Below are positions 1 through 5,637 of a stretch of DNA of 5,637 bases, piece by piece. This DNA is from Chloroflexota bacterium (GTDB taxonomy: Bacteria > Chloroflexota > Dehalococcoidia > Tepidiformales > Tepidiformaceae): positions 1-5,637 of the forward strand of contig JAKALX010000273.1 of the NCBI GenBank assembly GCA_021823905.1, read 5' to 3'. A program made the position numbers and the translations under genes. The notes beneath the pieces were generated by a model. It ran no database searches, was not told where the DNA came from, and saw only the letters and a list, made by a program, of their open reading frames with translations. Within the stretch, counting starts at the first letter, position 1, and every line of letters starts with the position of its first letter.

Positions 1-3000
1 ACGAATCAAACGCTTGAGATCGGCGGACCTGGATCGAGCAAAGGCGGCCCCGTCAGTGCCTACCTGGATGCCGGGGCGCTGATCAGGGCGGCGAAGCTGA
101 GCGGCAGCGATTGCGTCCATCCCGGCTACGGATTCCTGGCGGAAAACGCCGCCTTCGCCGCGCTCTGTGCCTCCGAGGGGCTCACGTTCGTTGGCCCGCC
201 GCCAGGTGTCCTGTCGTTGTTCGGAGACAAGGTCCAGGCGCGCGCGTTCGCTCGCTCCACCGGCATCCCCGTGGTGCCCGGCAGCGACGCACCGCTGACC
301 TCGGCCGACGAAGCGCTGGCCGTCGCACGGGACCTCGGCTACCCGGTCATGCTCAAAGCGTCAGCGGGCGGCGGCGGGCGCGGGATGCGCCTCGTCGAAG
401 GCGCCCCGGACATGGCTGGCGCGTTTGAGCGCTGCCGCAGCGAGGCCCAGGCCGCTTTTGGTGACGGCTCCCTGTTCCTGGAGAAGGTCATCGCCCGGCC
501 CCGGCACATCGAAGTGCAGATCCTGGCCGATGCTTACGGCAACGTGGTTCACCTGCACGAGCGGGACTGCTCCGTGCAGCAGCGGCACCAGAAGCTCGTG
601 GAGATCGCGCCCGCGCCCGCGCTGGACCCTCAACTTCGAAGCCGGATCCTGTCCGATGCGACGAAGCTCGCCCGCGCCGCGGCGTACGTGAATGCGGGTA
701 CCGTGGAGTTCCTCGTATCGCCGGAGACCGGCGAGCATTACTTCATCGAATGCAATCCGCGCATCCAGGTCGAGCACACGGTCACGGAGCAGGTGACCGG
801 TGTCGACATCGTCGAGGCGCAGTTTCGCATCGCAGCGGGCGCGTCGCTCGAATCGATGGGCCTCGGTAGTCAGGACACCGTCGGAACGCCGCGCGGCTTC
901 GCGGTGCAGGCACGGGTGGTCGCGGCCGCGCCTGGCTCGATCACCGCGTACAAAGAGCCAACCGGTCCGGGAGTGCGGGTCGATGCCTGTGGCTACCTGG
1001 GCTACGCGCCGCCACCCCAGTTCGACCCGCTGTTCGCGAAGGTAATCGGCTCGTCCAACTCTTCCTCGTCGTTCGTCTCGGCCGTCGATCGGACGCTCCG
1101 TGCGCTCGATGAATTCCACGTTGCGGGCGTGCCTACGAACCTCCCCCAACTGCGCGCCATCCTGTTGGACCCGCGCTTTCGCGCCGGAGACGCCCGAACG
1201 ACCTTGCTCGCAGAGCATCCGGAGATCTTGAGCGGAGCGTTCTCCAACGGCCGGGGCCCGCTTGAGCTCCTCGAGCAGCAGGCCGTGATCAGCGCTGGCG
1301 ATACGGGCCCGCGCGCTGCTTCGCCAGCCGATCCGCGCAAGACACCGTCGTTGGAAGCCACAGCTGGTCAGCGCGCCGTGGAGTGCCCCACGGCGGGTGC
1401 TGTCGTTGAGATCAATGTGCACGAGGGCGACACCGTTGCGGCTGGTGACGTCGTGATGGTCATCAGCGCCATGAAGATGGAGACAGCAGTCACCGCACCG
1501 TGCACGGGCGTCGTGACGGCGGTGCAACGGCTGAGCGCCGGCGACACCGTTGCGGCCGGGCAGGTGGTGGCTGTGATTACCCCCGCGGCGGCTCGAACGG
1601 ACCACCATGTTCCCGCTGCGACGCAGGTCCGGGAACAAACCTGGGCCCCGGTCCTGGACGAAATCAGCACGCTGCAGCGCATGGCCCAGGCCCGGCTTGC
1701 TCCGGGCTCGGAGGATCCCGGGGTCGTTCGCCAGCGCAGCCGGGGCAAGCTCACGTGCAGGGAGCGCATCGCGCTGCTCCTGGACGAGGGCTCGTTCCGG
1801 GAAGTGGGCAGCGTGGCCGGGTTCGCCTCGTACGACGACGAAGGCCGGGTGGCGGACTTCACTCCAGCCAATCACGTCGGAGGCTGGGGCAAGATCGACG
1901 GCCGCACCGCGATCGTGTGCGCGGACGACTTCACCTCGCGGGGCGGGCACGCCGACGGTGCGATCGGCGCGAAGAGCGGCTACCTGGACCGCCTTTCGCT
2001 GGAGCTGCGGGTTCCATCCGTGAGGATGCTGGACGGCTCGTCGGGTGGCGGCAGCGTCGCGGCGATGGTGCCTGCCCAGAGACAGGACGGCGAGAGCAGC
2101 GCCAAAGAGAGCACCGGCGCGATCACCGCGGGCCGGCCGCGGGTCACGGGCACTGGCGGATCCTTCCTGCCCGGGCACCTGGGGAGCAGCATGTTCGCCG
2201 AGCAGCTGTCCACCGTCCCAGTGGTAAACATGTTGCTCGGCAGTGTCGTCGGCATCGGCGCCGCCAAGGCCGTGCTCGGCCACTTCTCGGTGATGGTCCG
2301 CGACATCGCCCAGCTCTTCGTGGCCGGGCCCCCGGTTGTGAGCCACGCGATGGGTTACGACATCTCCAAGGAAGACCTCGGCGACTGGCGCATTCACTGC
2401 AAAGACGGCTCTGTCGACAACCTCGCCGAGACAGAGGAGGAGGCGGCCGAGATGACCCGGCGCTTCCTCTCCTACCTGCCGTCGAACGTTTACGAAGCGC
2501 CGCCCGTGCTGCCGCCAAACCCGAACGACCCGCCCGATCGCCGCGACGAAGAACTCTTCTCCCTCATCCCGCGCAAGCGCACGACGACGTTCGACATTCG
2601 CAAGGCCATCACCCTCTTGGCCGACTGGGGCTCGTTCTTCGAAGTCGGGCCGCTCTGGGGCACGGACCAGGTCACCGGCTTCGTGCGTTTCAACGGCCAC
2701 CCGCTGGGCGTCATCGCCTCCGACAGCCGCCACGTCAACGGCGGCGCGCTCACCGCTGACGGCTGCGACAAGCTGACGCGCCACCTGGACCTGTGCGACC
2801 TGTTCCATATCCCCGTGCTGAACCTCGTTGACAACCCCGGGTTCGCAGTCGGTGTGGAGCACGAAATTTCCGGCACGATCCGAAGGGGCGGCGCCTGGAT
2901 GATCGCCTTCGCTCAGATCAGCGTGCCGATCTTCACGGTGCTCATGCGTCGCAGCTTTGGCGTCGCCGGCAACAACTACGCGACGCCACAGTCACGGCCA

Positions 3001-3300
3001 TCGGTGCGCGTCGCCTGGCCGGCCGCGGACGTAGGCGGCATCCCGCCCGAAGGCGGGATTGAAGCGGCATACAAGCGGCAACTGGCGGAGGCTGCCGACC
3101 CGGCGGCGTTGCGGGCCGAGCTCAACGCTCGAATCGAGAGCGCGCGAGGCCCGTTGGGACCGCTGTCCCGGTTCCAGATCGAGGAGATCGTCGATCCCAG
3201 GGACACCCGCCGCCTCGTCTGCGAATGGGTGGAGACCGCGTACCGGATCGCCTCCCAACCTTCCCGGCTCGTCCCCAGGGCGCTCCAATTCCGGCCGTAG
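1..3300 (+). CDS. Single-chain multidomain biotin-dependent acyl-CoA carboxylase (BC-BCCP-CT fusion), 5' partial
   Basis: The protein carboxylates an acyl-CoA: biotin carboxylase (BC) uses ATP and bicarbonate to carboxylate biotin, and the carboxyltransferase (CT) passes the carboxyl to the substrate. The frame is open from base 1, so about 50-60 N-terminal residues are probably missing; 1099 residues are visible. Domains in partial numbering: BC N-terminal fold (HPGYGFLAEN) to about 73; ATP-grasp with glycine loop GGGGRGM at 123-129, catalytic stretch ERDCSVQQRHQK at 187-198 and NPRIQVEH at 252-259; BC C-terminal domain about 299-405; biotin carrier about 459-528 with biotinyl Lys492 in AMKM; CT N-half with GSSGGGS at 679-685 and GIGAAK at 751-756; CT C-half with DNPGF at 944-948 and RRSFGVAG at 983-990. 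This order and size match the long-chain acyl-CoA carboxylase type rather than pyruvate carboxylase (BC-CT-BCCP). A serine-rich stretch lies near residues 350-356. Substrate is unknown: acetyl-, propionyl- or longer acyl-CoA are possible. Confidence 0.93.
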   Translation, partial: TNQTLEIGGPGSSKGGPVSAYLDAGALIRAAKLSGSDCVHPGYGFLAENAAFAALCASEGLTFVGPPPGVLSLFGDKVQARAFARSTGIPVVPGSDAPLTSADEALAVARDLGYPVMLKASAGGGGRGMRLVEGAPDMAGAFERCRSEAQAAFGDGSLFLEKVIARPRHIEVQILADAYGNVVHLHERDCSVQQRHQKLVEIAPAPALDPQLRSRILSDATKLARAAAYVNAGTVEFLVSPETGEHYFIECNPRIQVEHTVTEQVTGVDIVEAQFRIAAGASLESMGLGSQDTVGTPRGFAVQARVVAAAPGSITAYKEPTGPGVRVDACGYLGYAPPPQFDPLFAKVIGSSNSSSSFVSAVDRTLRALDEFHVAGVPTNLPQLRAILLDPRFRAGDARTTLLAEHPEILSGAFSNGRGPLELLEQQAVISAGDTGPRAASPADPRKTPSLEATAGQRAVECPTAGAVVEINVHEGDTVAAGDVVMVISAMKMETAVTAPCTGVVTAVQRLSAGDTVAAGQVVAVITPAAARTDHHVPAATQVREQTWAPVLDEISTLQRMAQARLAPGSEDPGVVRQRSRGKLTCRERIALLLDEGSFREVGSVAGFASYDDEGRVADFTPANHVGGWGKIDGRTAIVCADDFTSRGGHADGAIGAKSGYLDRLSLELRVPSVRMLDGSSGGGSVAAMVPAQRQDGESSAKESTGAITAGRPRVTGTGGSFLPGHLGSSMFAEQLSTVPVVNMLLGSVVGIGAAKAVLGHFSVMVRDIAQLFVAGPPVVSHAMGYDISKEDLGDWRIHCKDGSVDNLAETEEEAAEMTRRFLSYLPSNVYEAPPVLPPNPNDPPDRRDEELFSLIPRKRTTTFDIRKAITLLADWGSFFEVGPLWGTDQVTGFVRFNGHPLGVIASDSRHVNGGALTADGCDKLTRHLDLCDLFHIPVLNLVDNPGFAVGVEHEISGTIRRGGAWMIAFAQISVPIFTVLMRRSFGVAGNNYATPQSRPSVRVAWPAADVGGIPPEGGIEAAYKRQLAEAADPAALRAELNARIESARGPLGPLSRFQIEEIVDPRDTRRLVCEWVETAYRIASQPSRLVPRALQFRP

Positions 3301-3327
3301 TTCCCTGTCCGCGGCCAAAACCATCAC

Positions 3328-3378
3328 GGGTGTCCGAAAGCCTTTCTCTCCTCACCCCTGCTCACGGATTCGGACCCC
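3328..3378 (+). repeat. Imperfect inverted repeat after the carboxylase gene (possible weak terminator)
   Basis: GTCCGAA at 3332-3338 is exactly complementary to TTCGGAC at 3369-3375. Skipping a bulged T at 3331, GGG (3328-3330) can extend the stem by pairing with CCC (3376-3378), giving about 10 pairs around a 30-base pyrimidine-rich loop. It lies 27 bases after the carboxylase stop codon and before the next promoter, where a transcript end would be expected. No run of T follows the stem, so it is not a classical intrinsic terminator. It may be a weak processing or termination structure, or chance in GC-rich DNA. Confidence 0.3.
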
Positions 3379-3389
3379 AGGCCGCCTCG

Positions 3390-3419
3390 TTGAGATAATC
3401 AGAACATTTGTTCTATACT
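3390..3419 (+). promoter_or_regulatory. SOS promoter of the imuB-dnaE2 operon
   Basis: A -35-like TTGAGA (3390-3395) and a -10-like TATACT (3414-3419) are separated by 18 bases, close to the housekeeping sigma-factor consensus. This is a small AT-rich island in otherwise GC-rich DNA and lies directly before the first polymerase gene. Transcription would begin at about 3425-3427. An overlapping alternative is an extended -10, TG-A-GATAAT (3391-3399), which would start at about 3406, inside the operator. In both models a LexA-type palindrome sits where a bound repressor would block RNA polymerase. Confidence 0.7.
3401..3414 (+). promoter_or_regulatory. LexA operator (SOS box), perfect palindrome AGAAC-N4-GTTCT
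   Basis: The 14-base site is a perfect five-base inverted repeat with an ATTT spacer. It contains GAAC-N4-GTTC, the general form of LexA boxes in Gram-positive-type bacteria (for example the GAACATATGTTC type in Bacillus and Actinomycetota). It lies within the -35/-10 spacer and touches the first base of the -10 hexamer. Its placement before an ImuB/DnaE2 cassette, a classic SOS-induced unit, strongly supports the assignment. Derepression would follow RecA-stimulated LexA self-cleavage after DNA damage. LexA itself is not encoded in the window. Confidence 0.87.
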
Positions 3420-3427
3420 GACAGACC

Positions 3428-4624
3428 ATGGACGTGATCTGTGCCGTCGTCCCTCGATTCCTCGTTGCGGTTGCGCGGCAGGAGAATCCTGCGTTGCGGA
3501 AAGGCCCCGTCGTCATCGGGCAGTCGAGCGAAACGCGTGGCAGCGTGGTGGAGTGTTCGGAGGAGGCCGCCAGGACGGGCGTCGTACCGGGGATGCCGAT
3601 CACCCGCGTGCTGGTGCTCTGCCCCTCCGCTGCGGTCGTGCCCCTGCGGCAGGAGCAGGTGGAGCTGGCCGAGCGCGCGTTCTCGACAGCCCTGGCGGAC
3701 CTCTGCCCGGCGATCGAGCACGTTGAGCCCGGACACGTCCACGCGGATGTGCGGGGGATGGCAAAGCTCGCGGGACTCGCCCCGGAGATCTACCTGGCAC
3801 AGCTCCAGGAGGCGCTGGAGGGGCGGACGGGGCTGCCGGTCCGGATCGGCGGCGCCTCCACGGTGTTCGTGGCGCACGCTGCCGCCGGCTACCTCGCGGA
3901 GCCCGCGCGATACGTTCCCCGAGCGGGGGCGTCCGAGCTCCTGGCGCCGCTCCCCGTGGAAGCGTTGCCGGTTTCCGCCGAGATGGTGCGGCGCCTGCAC
4001 CTCTTCGGCCTCGAACGGCTCGAGCAGCTTGGCGTGCTGCCACCGGCGGCGTTGCAGGCGCAGTTCGGGCGGGAAGGACTGCTCGCGTGGCGCCTCATCC
4101 GGGGCGAAGAGCCCGGCCGCATCACGCCTGCTCGCGACGAGATCCGCGTCGTCGAGCGGATGGAGCTCCCGGCGCCCGCGGTCACCAGCCTGCCGCTCAT
4201 CCTGGGCACGGAGATCCTCCTGCAGCGAGCGCTGCGGCGCCGGGAGATCAACAACCGGCCGCTGCGGCAGGCCAACTGGGTGGCGGAACTGGAGAACCAG
4301 GAGCGCCTGCCGCGGCGCTTCACCTTTCGCGAGCCGGCATCGGACCAGGCGCGCATGCTCTTCGTCATCCGGAATGCCATCGAGCGGCTGGTCCTGCCCG
4401 CCCCGGCCATTGGCGTGGAGGTCGCGCTGTCGGGTATCTGCAGCGAATACACCAGGCAGGAGCGGCTCTGGCAGAGCGGCCCGCGCGGCCAGGCGGCACT
4501 GGAAGAGGCGATCCAACAACTGAGCGCACGGACCGGAGGTCCGCAGATCTATCGCGTCGTGGAGGTGGAGCCGTGGTCAAGAATTCCCGAACGCCAGCGG
4601 GCACTGGCGGCCTACTCCCCCTGA
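3428..4624 (+). CDS. imuB: ImuB-like, catalytically inactive Y-family DNA polymerase homologue
   Basis: This 398-residue protein is related to the Y-family translesion polymerases (DinB/UmuC). The N-terminal palm and fingers are recognisable (NPALRKGPVVIG at 20-31, GVVPGMPITR at 51-60), then a thumb-like helical region (about 174-232), a little-finger-like domain (about 240-340), and the tail WSRIPERQ (383-390) common in ImuB-type proteins. Aligned by eye to DinB, the first metal-binding segment (VDMD) reads AVVP at 6-9, and the SLDE segment reads EPGH at 100-103. All three catalytic carboxylates are therefore missing, as in ImuB, which acts as a scaffold linking the clamp and DnaE2 rather than as a polymerase. 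The ATG fits the start of the first palm strand, so the start is firm. No Shine-Dalgarno sequence precedes it. I could not find a convincing clamp-binding peptide. It overlaps the next gene by 52 bases and is probably LexA-controlled. Confidence 0.88.
   Translation: MDVICAVVPRFLVAVARQENPALRKGPVVIGQSSETRGSVVECSEEAARTGVVPGMPITRVLVLCPSAAVVPLRQEQVELAERAFSTALADLCPAIEHVEPGHVHADVRGMAKLAGLAPEIYLAQLQEALEGRTGLPVRIGGASTVFVAHAAAGYLAEPARYVPRAGASELLAPLPVEALPVSAEMVRRLHLFGLERLEQLGVLPPAALQAQFGREGLLAWRLIRGEEPGRITPARDEIRVVERMELPAPAVTSLPLILGTEILLQRALRRREINNRPLRQANWVAELENQERLPRRFTFREPASDQARMLFVIRNAIERLVLPAPAIGVEVALSGICSEYTRQERLWQSGPRGQAALEEAIQQLSARTGGPQIYRVVEVEPWSRIPERQRALAAYSP
4561..4570 (+). promoter_or_regulatory. 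Ribosome binding site deciding the GTG start of the DUF6504-like gene
   Basis: GGAGGTGGAG lies inside the 3' end of imuB. Its GGAGG core (4561-4565) is seven bases from GTG at 4573, a good spacing. It is the only strong Shine-Dalgarno sequence in the operon and supports the GTG start over the in-frame ATG at 4675. Confidence 0.7.
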
Positions 4625-4884
4625 ACCTGCCGCTACCCGCCGCCGTCATCGCCGATTGCGCGGGTGTGCCAACGATGGTGCTCGCGCGGGGAACGCTGCG
4701 GCCCGTGGTGGCGATCACCGACCGCTGGCGCATCGACGACGAATGGTGGCGGACGGAGATCAGCCGGCAGTATTTTGCCCTGGAGCTGGAGGGCGGCACG
4801 CGCACCACGGTCTTCCAGGACCGTGTGACCGGCGACTGGTACACGCAGCAGTACACGGCGCCCGCGCGGCTGGCGGCGAGCTAG
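4573..4884 (+). CDS. Small DUF6504-like protein of the imuB-dnaE2 operon
   Basis: This 103-residue protein begins at a GTG inside imuB, in another frame, and ends two bases before dnaE2. The core ITDRWRIDDEWWRTEISRQY (residues 49-68), followed by VTGDWYTQQY near the C terminus, resembles the DUF6504 family as I remember it, a family often found beside DnaE2 in Actinomycetota and Chloroflexota. A proline/leucine-rich start (residues 14-22) precedes a short beta-rich stretch. The core is rich in tryptophan and acidic residues and has no enzyme motif, signal peptide or membrane segment. The function is unknown. Its fixed position between a dead Y-family protein and DnaE2, and the likely coupled translation, suggest an accessory or structural part of the mutasome; this is inference. 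A start at ATG 4675 would remove the first 34 residues, including part of what appears conserved. Confidence 0.8.
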   Translation: MVKNSRTPAGTGGLLPLNLPLPAAVIADCAGVPTMVLARGTLRPVVAITDRWRIDDEWWRTEISRQYFALELEGGTRTTVFQDRVTGDWYTQQYTAPARLAAS

Positions 4885-4886
4885 CA

Positions 4887-5637
4887 ATGCGCAACCTCTC
4901 GCCCTACGTCGAACTGCACATGCACTCCTGCTGGTCGCTGCGCGAAGGCGCCAGCCAGGTAGAGGAGCTACTGGGGCGGGCCAAGGCGCTGGGCTACGAC
5001 ACGCTGGCGTTGACCGACCACGATGGCCTCCACGGGGCGATGGAGTTCGCGAAGAAGGCGTGCGCCCAGGAGAGCGGGCTTGGGCTCCGGCCGATCACCG
5101 GCGCGGAGTTGACGCTGACGGACGGGAGCCACCTGACGGTACTGGCGGAGACGGTCGAGGGCTATCGAAACCTCTGCCGGTTGCTCAGCCTCGCCTACAA
5201 ATCCGACCGGGATGCCCCGCGCACAGACCGCGAGGCGCTCTTTGCGCACGGGCGCGGGCTGATCGTTCTTTCCGGCTGCCGGGAAGGAGAAATCACGCGG
5301 CTGCTGGATGCAGGCAGCACGGCATCCGCCGAGGCAGTCGCGGCGGAGTACCGCGAGCGGCTGGGAGCGGACCAGTTCTACCTGGAGCTCCAGCATCATG
5401 ATGTCTACGGCGACAGCCCGCGCGTCGAGGCGCTGATCGCGCTCTCCCGGCGGCTGGCCGTCCCGCTGGTGGCAACCAACAACGTCCACTACCACGTGCG
5501 CGAACGGCACCGGCTCCACGATGTGCTGGTCGCGATCCGTCACCGCCGCACACTCGACACTTCGCACGAGCTCCGCCGCCCGAACTCGGAGTTCTACCTG
5601 AAATCGCCGGAGGAGATGGCGAAGCGTTTCAGATCGG
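4887..5637 (+). CDS. dnaE2: Error-prone DNA polymerase DnaE2, N-terminal PHP domain (3' partial)
   Basis: DnaE2 is a C-family polymerase III alpha homologue used for mutagenic lesion bypass. Only the first 250 residues lie in the window; the family is usually about 1,000-1,100 long, so the palm, fingers and clamp-binding parts lie beyond the right edge. The visible part is the PHP domain: YVELHMHS at 7-14, LALTDHDGLHGA at 40-51, GAELTL at 72-77, GSHLTVLAE at 80-88, LSGCREGE at 128-135, FYLELQHHD at 164-172, ATNNVHYH at 196-203 and RRPNSEFYLKSPEEM at 230-244. The details (SGCREGE, LELQHH, NNVHYH) fit DnaE2 better than the housekeeping DnaE1. Many PHP metal-ligand-type His/Asp/Glu residues are kept. 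The ATG is two bases after the stop of the upstream gene with only a weak GGCGAG before it, so translation is probably coupled. It is expected to act with ImuB under LexA control. Confidence 0.93.
   Translation, partial: MRNLSPYVELHMHSCWSLREGASQVEELLGRAKALGYDTLALTDHDGLHGAMEFAKKACAQESGLGLRPITGAELTLTDGSHLTVLAETVEGYRNLCRLLSLAYKSDRDAPRTDREALFAHGRGLIVLSGCREGEITRLLDAGSTASAEAVAAEYRERLGADQFYLELQHHDVYGDSPRVEALIALSRRLAVPLVATNNVHYHVRERHRLHDVLVAIRHRRTLDTSHELRRPNSEFYLKSPEEMAKRFRS

Noticed and set aside
1500..2759. Plus-strand open frame of about 420 codons in another frame of the carboxylase gene
   Set aside because: The product is Arg/Gly/His-rich low-complexity sequence typical of a shifted GC-rich frame and overlaps the biotin carrier and carboxyltransferase coding region.
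361..2862. Very long minus-strand open frame (about 830 codons) opposite the carboxylase gene
   Set aside because: It lies wholly antisense to a gene with clear catalytic motifs, its product is rich in Arg, Ala, Val and His without any recognisable domain, and such frames are common opposite GC-rich genes.
217..3300. Start of the carboxylase at TTG 217
   Set aside because: The frame is open back to base 1 and the upstream codons give the conserved biotin carboxylase N-terminal motif HPGYGFLAEN, so the gene starts before the window.
3413..4519. Minus-strand open frame of about 370 codons opposite imuB
   Set aside because: It is a shadow of imuB with no recognisable motifs, and its end falls in the LexA operator region.
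4087..4572. N-terminal extension of the DUF6504-like gene back to ATG 4087
   Set aside because: The extra residues are Pro/Arg/Ala-rich shadow sequence of imuB. The GTG at 4573 has a good ribosome binding site and gives a protein that begins just before the conserved part.
1..5637. CRISPR arrays, tRNA genes, insertion sequences, phage attachment sites
   Set aside because: I saw no regularly spaced direct repeats, tRNA-like cloverleaf, transposase motifs or terminal inverted repeats. The window is almost fully occupied by the four genes.

Overview
The window is GC-rich and reads on the plus strand throughout. It looks like chromosomal DNA of a high-GC bacterium. The pairing of an ImuB-like protein with a DUF6504-type small protein and DnaE2, plus a Gram-positive-type SOS box (GAAC-N4-GTTC), suggests Actinomycetota or Chloroflexota. 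That placement is an inference, and the window has no rRNA or other phylogenetic marker to settle it.

Positions 1-3300 hold most of a very large single-chain biotin-dependent acyl-CoA carboxylase, entering from beyond the left edge. One polypeptide carries biotin carboxylase, a biotin carrier domain (biotinyl lysine in AMKM) and both halves of the carboxyltransferase. The architecture resembles the long-chain acyl-CoA carboxylase family. The true substrate cannot be read from the sequence.

Positions 3301-3427 are a short intergenic region. It has an imperfect inverted repeat, then a compact SOS control region. A perfect LexA-type palindrome, AGAAC-ATTT-GTTCT, fills most of the spacer between a -35-like TTGAGA and a -10-like TATACT. 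The predicted transcription start lies almost on the ATG of the next gene, so the message may be leaderless.

Positions 3428-5637 are a tightly packed three-gene DNA-damage mutagenesis operon. The first gene is an ImuB-like Y-family polymerase homologue that has lost all three catalytic carboxylates. The second is a small DUF6504-like protein that starts inside the end of imuB. The third is the N-terminal PHP part of the error-prone replicative-type polymerase DnaE2, cut by the right edge. By analogy with known ImuB/DnaE2 mutasomes, the dead Y-family protein would recruit DnaE2 to stalled forks after LexA is cleaved. No imuA is present upstream in this window. The small middle protein is the least understood member and the most interesting target here.
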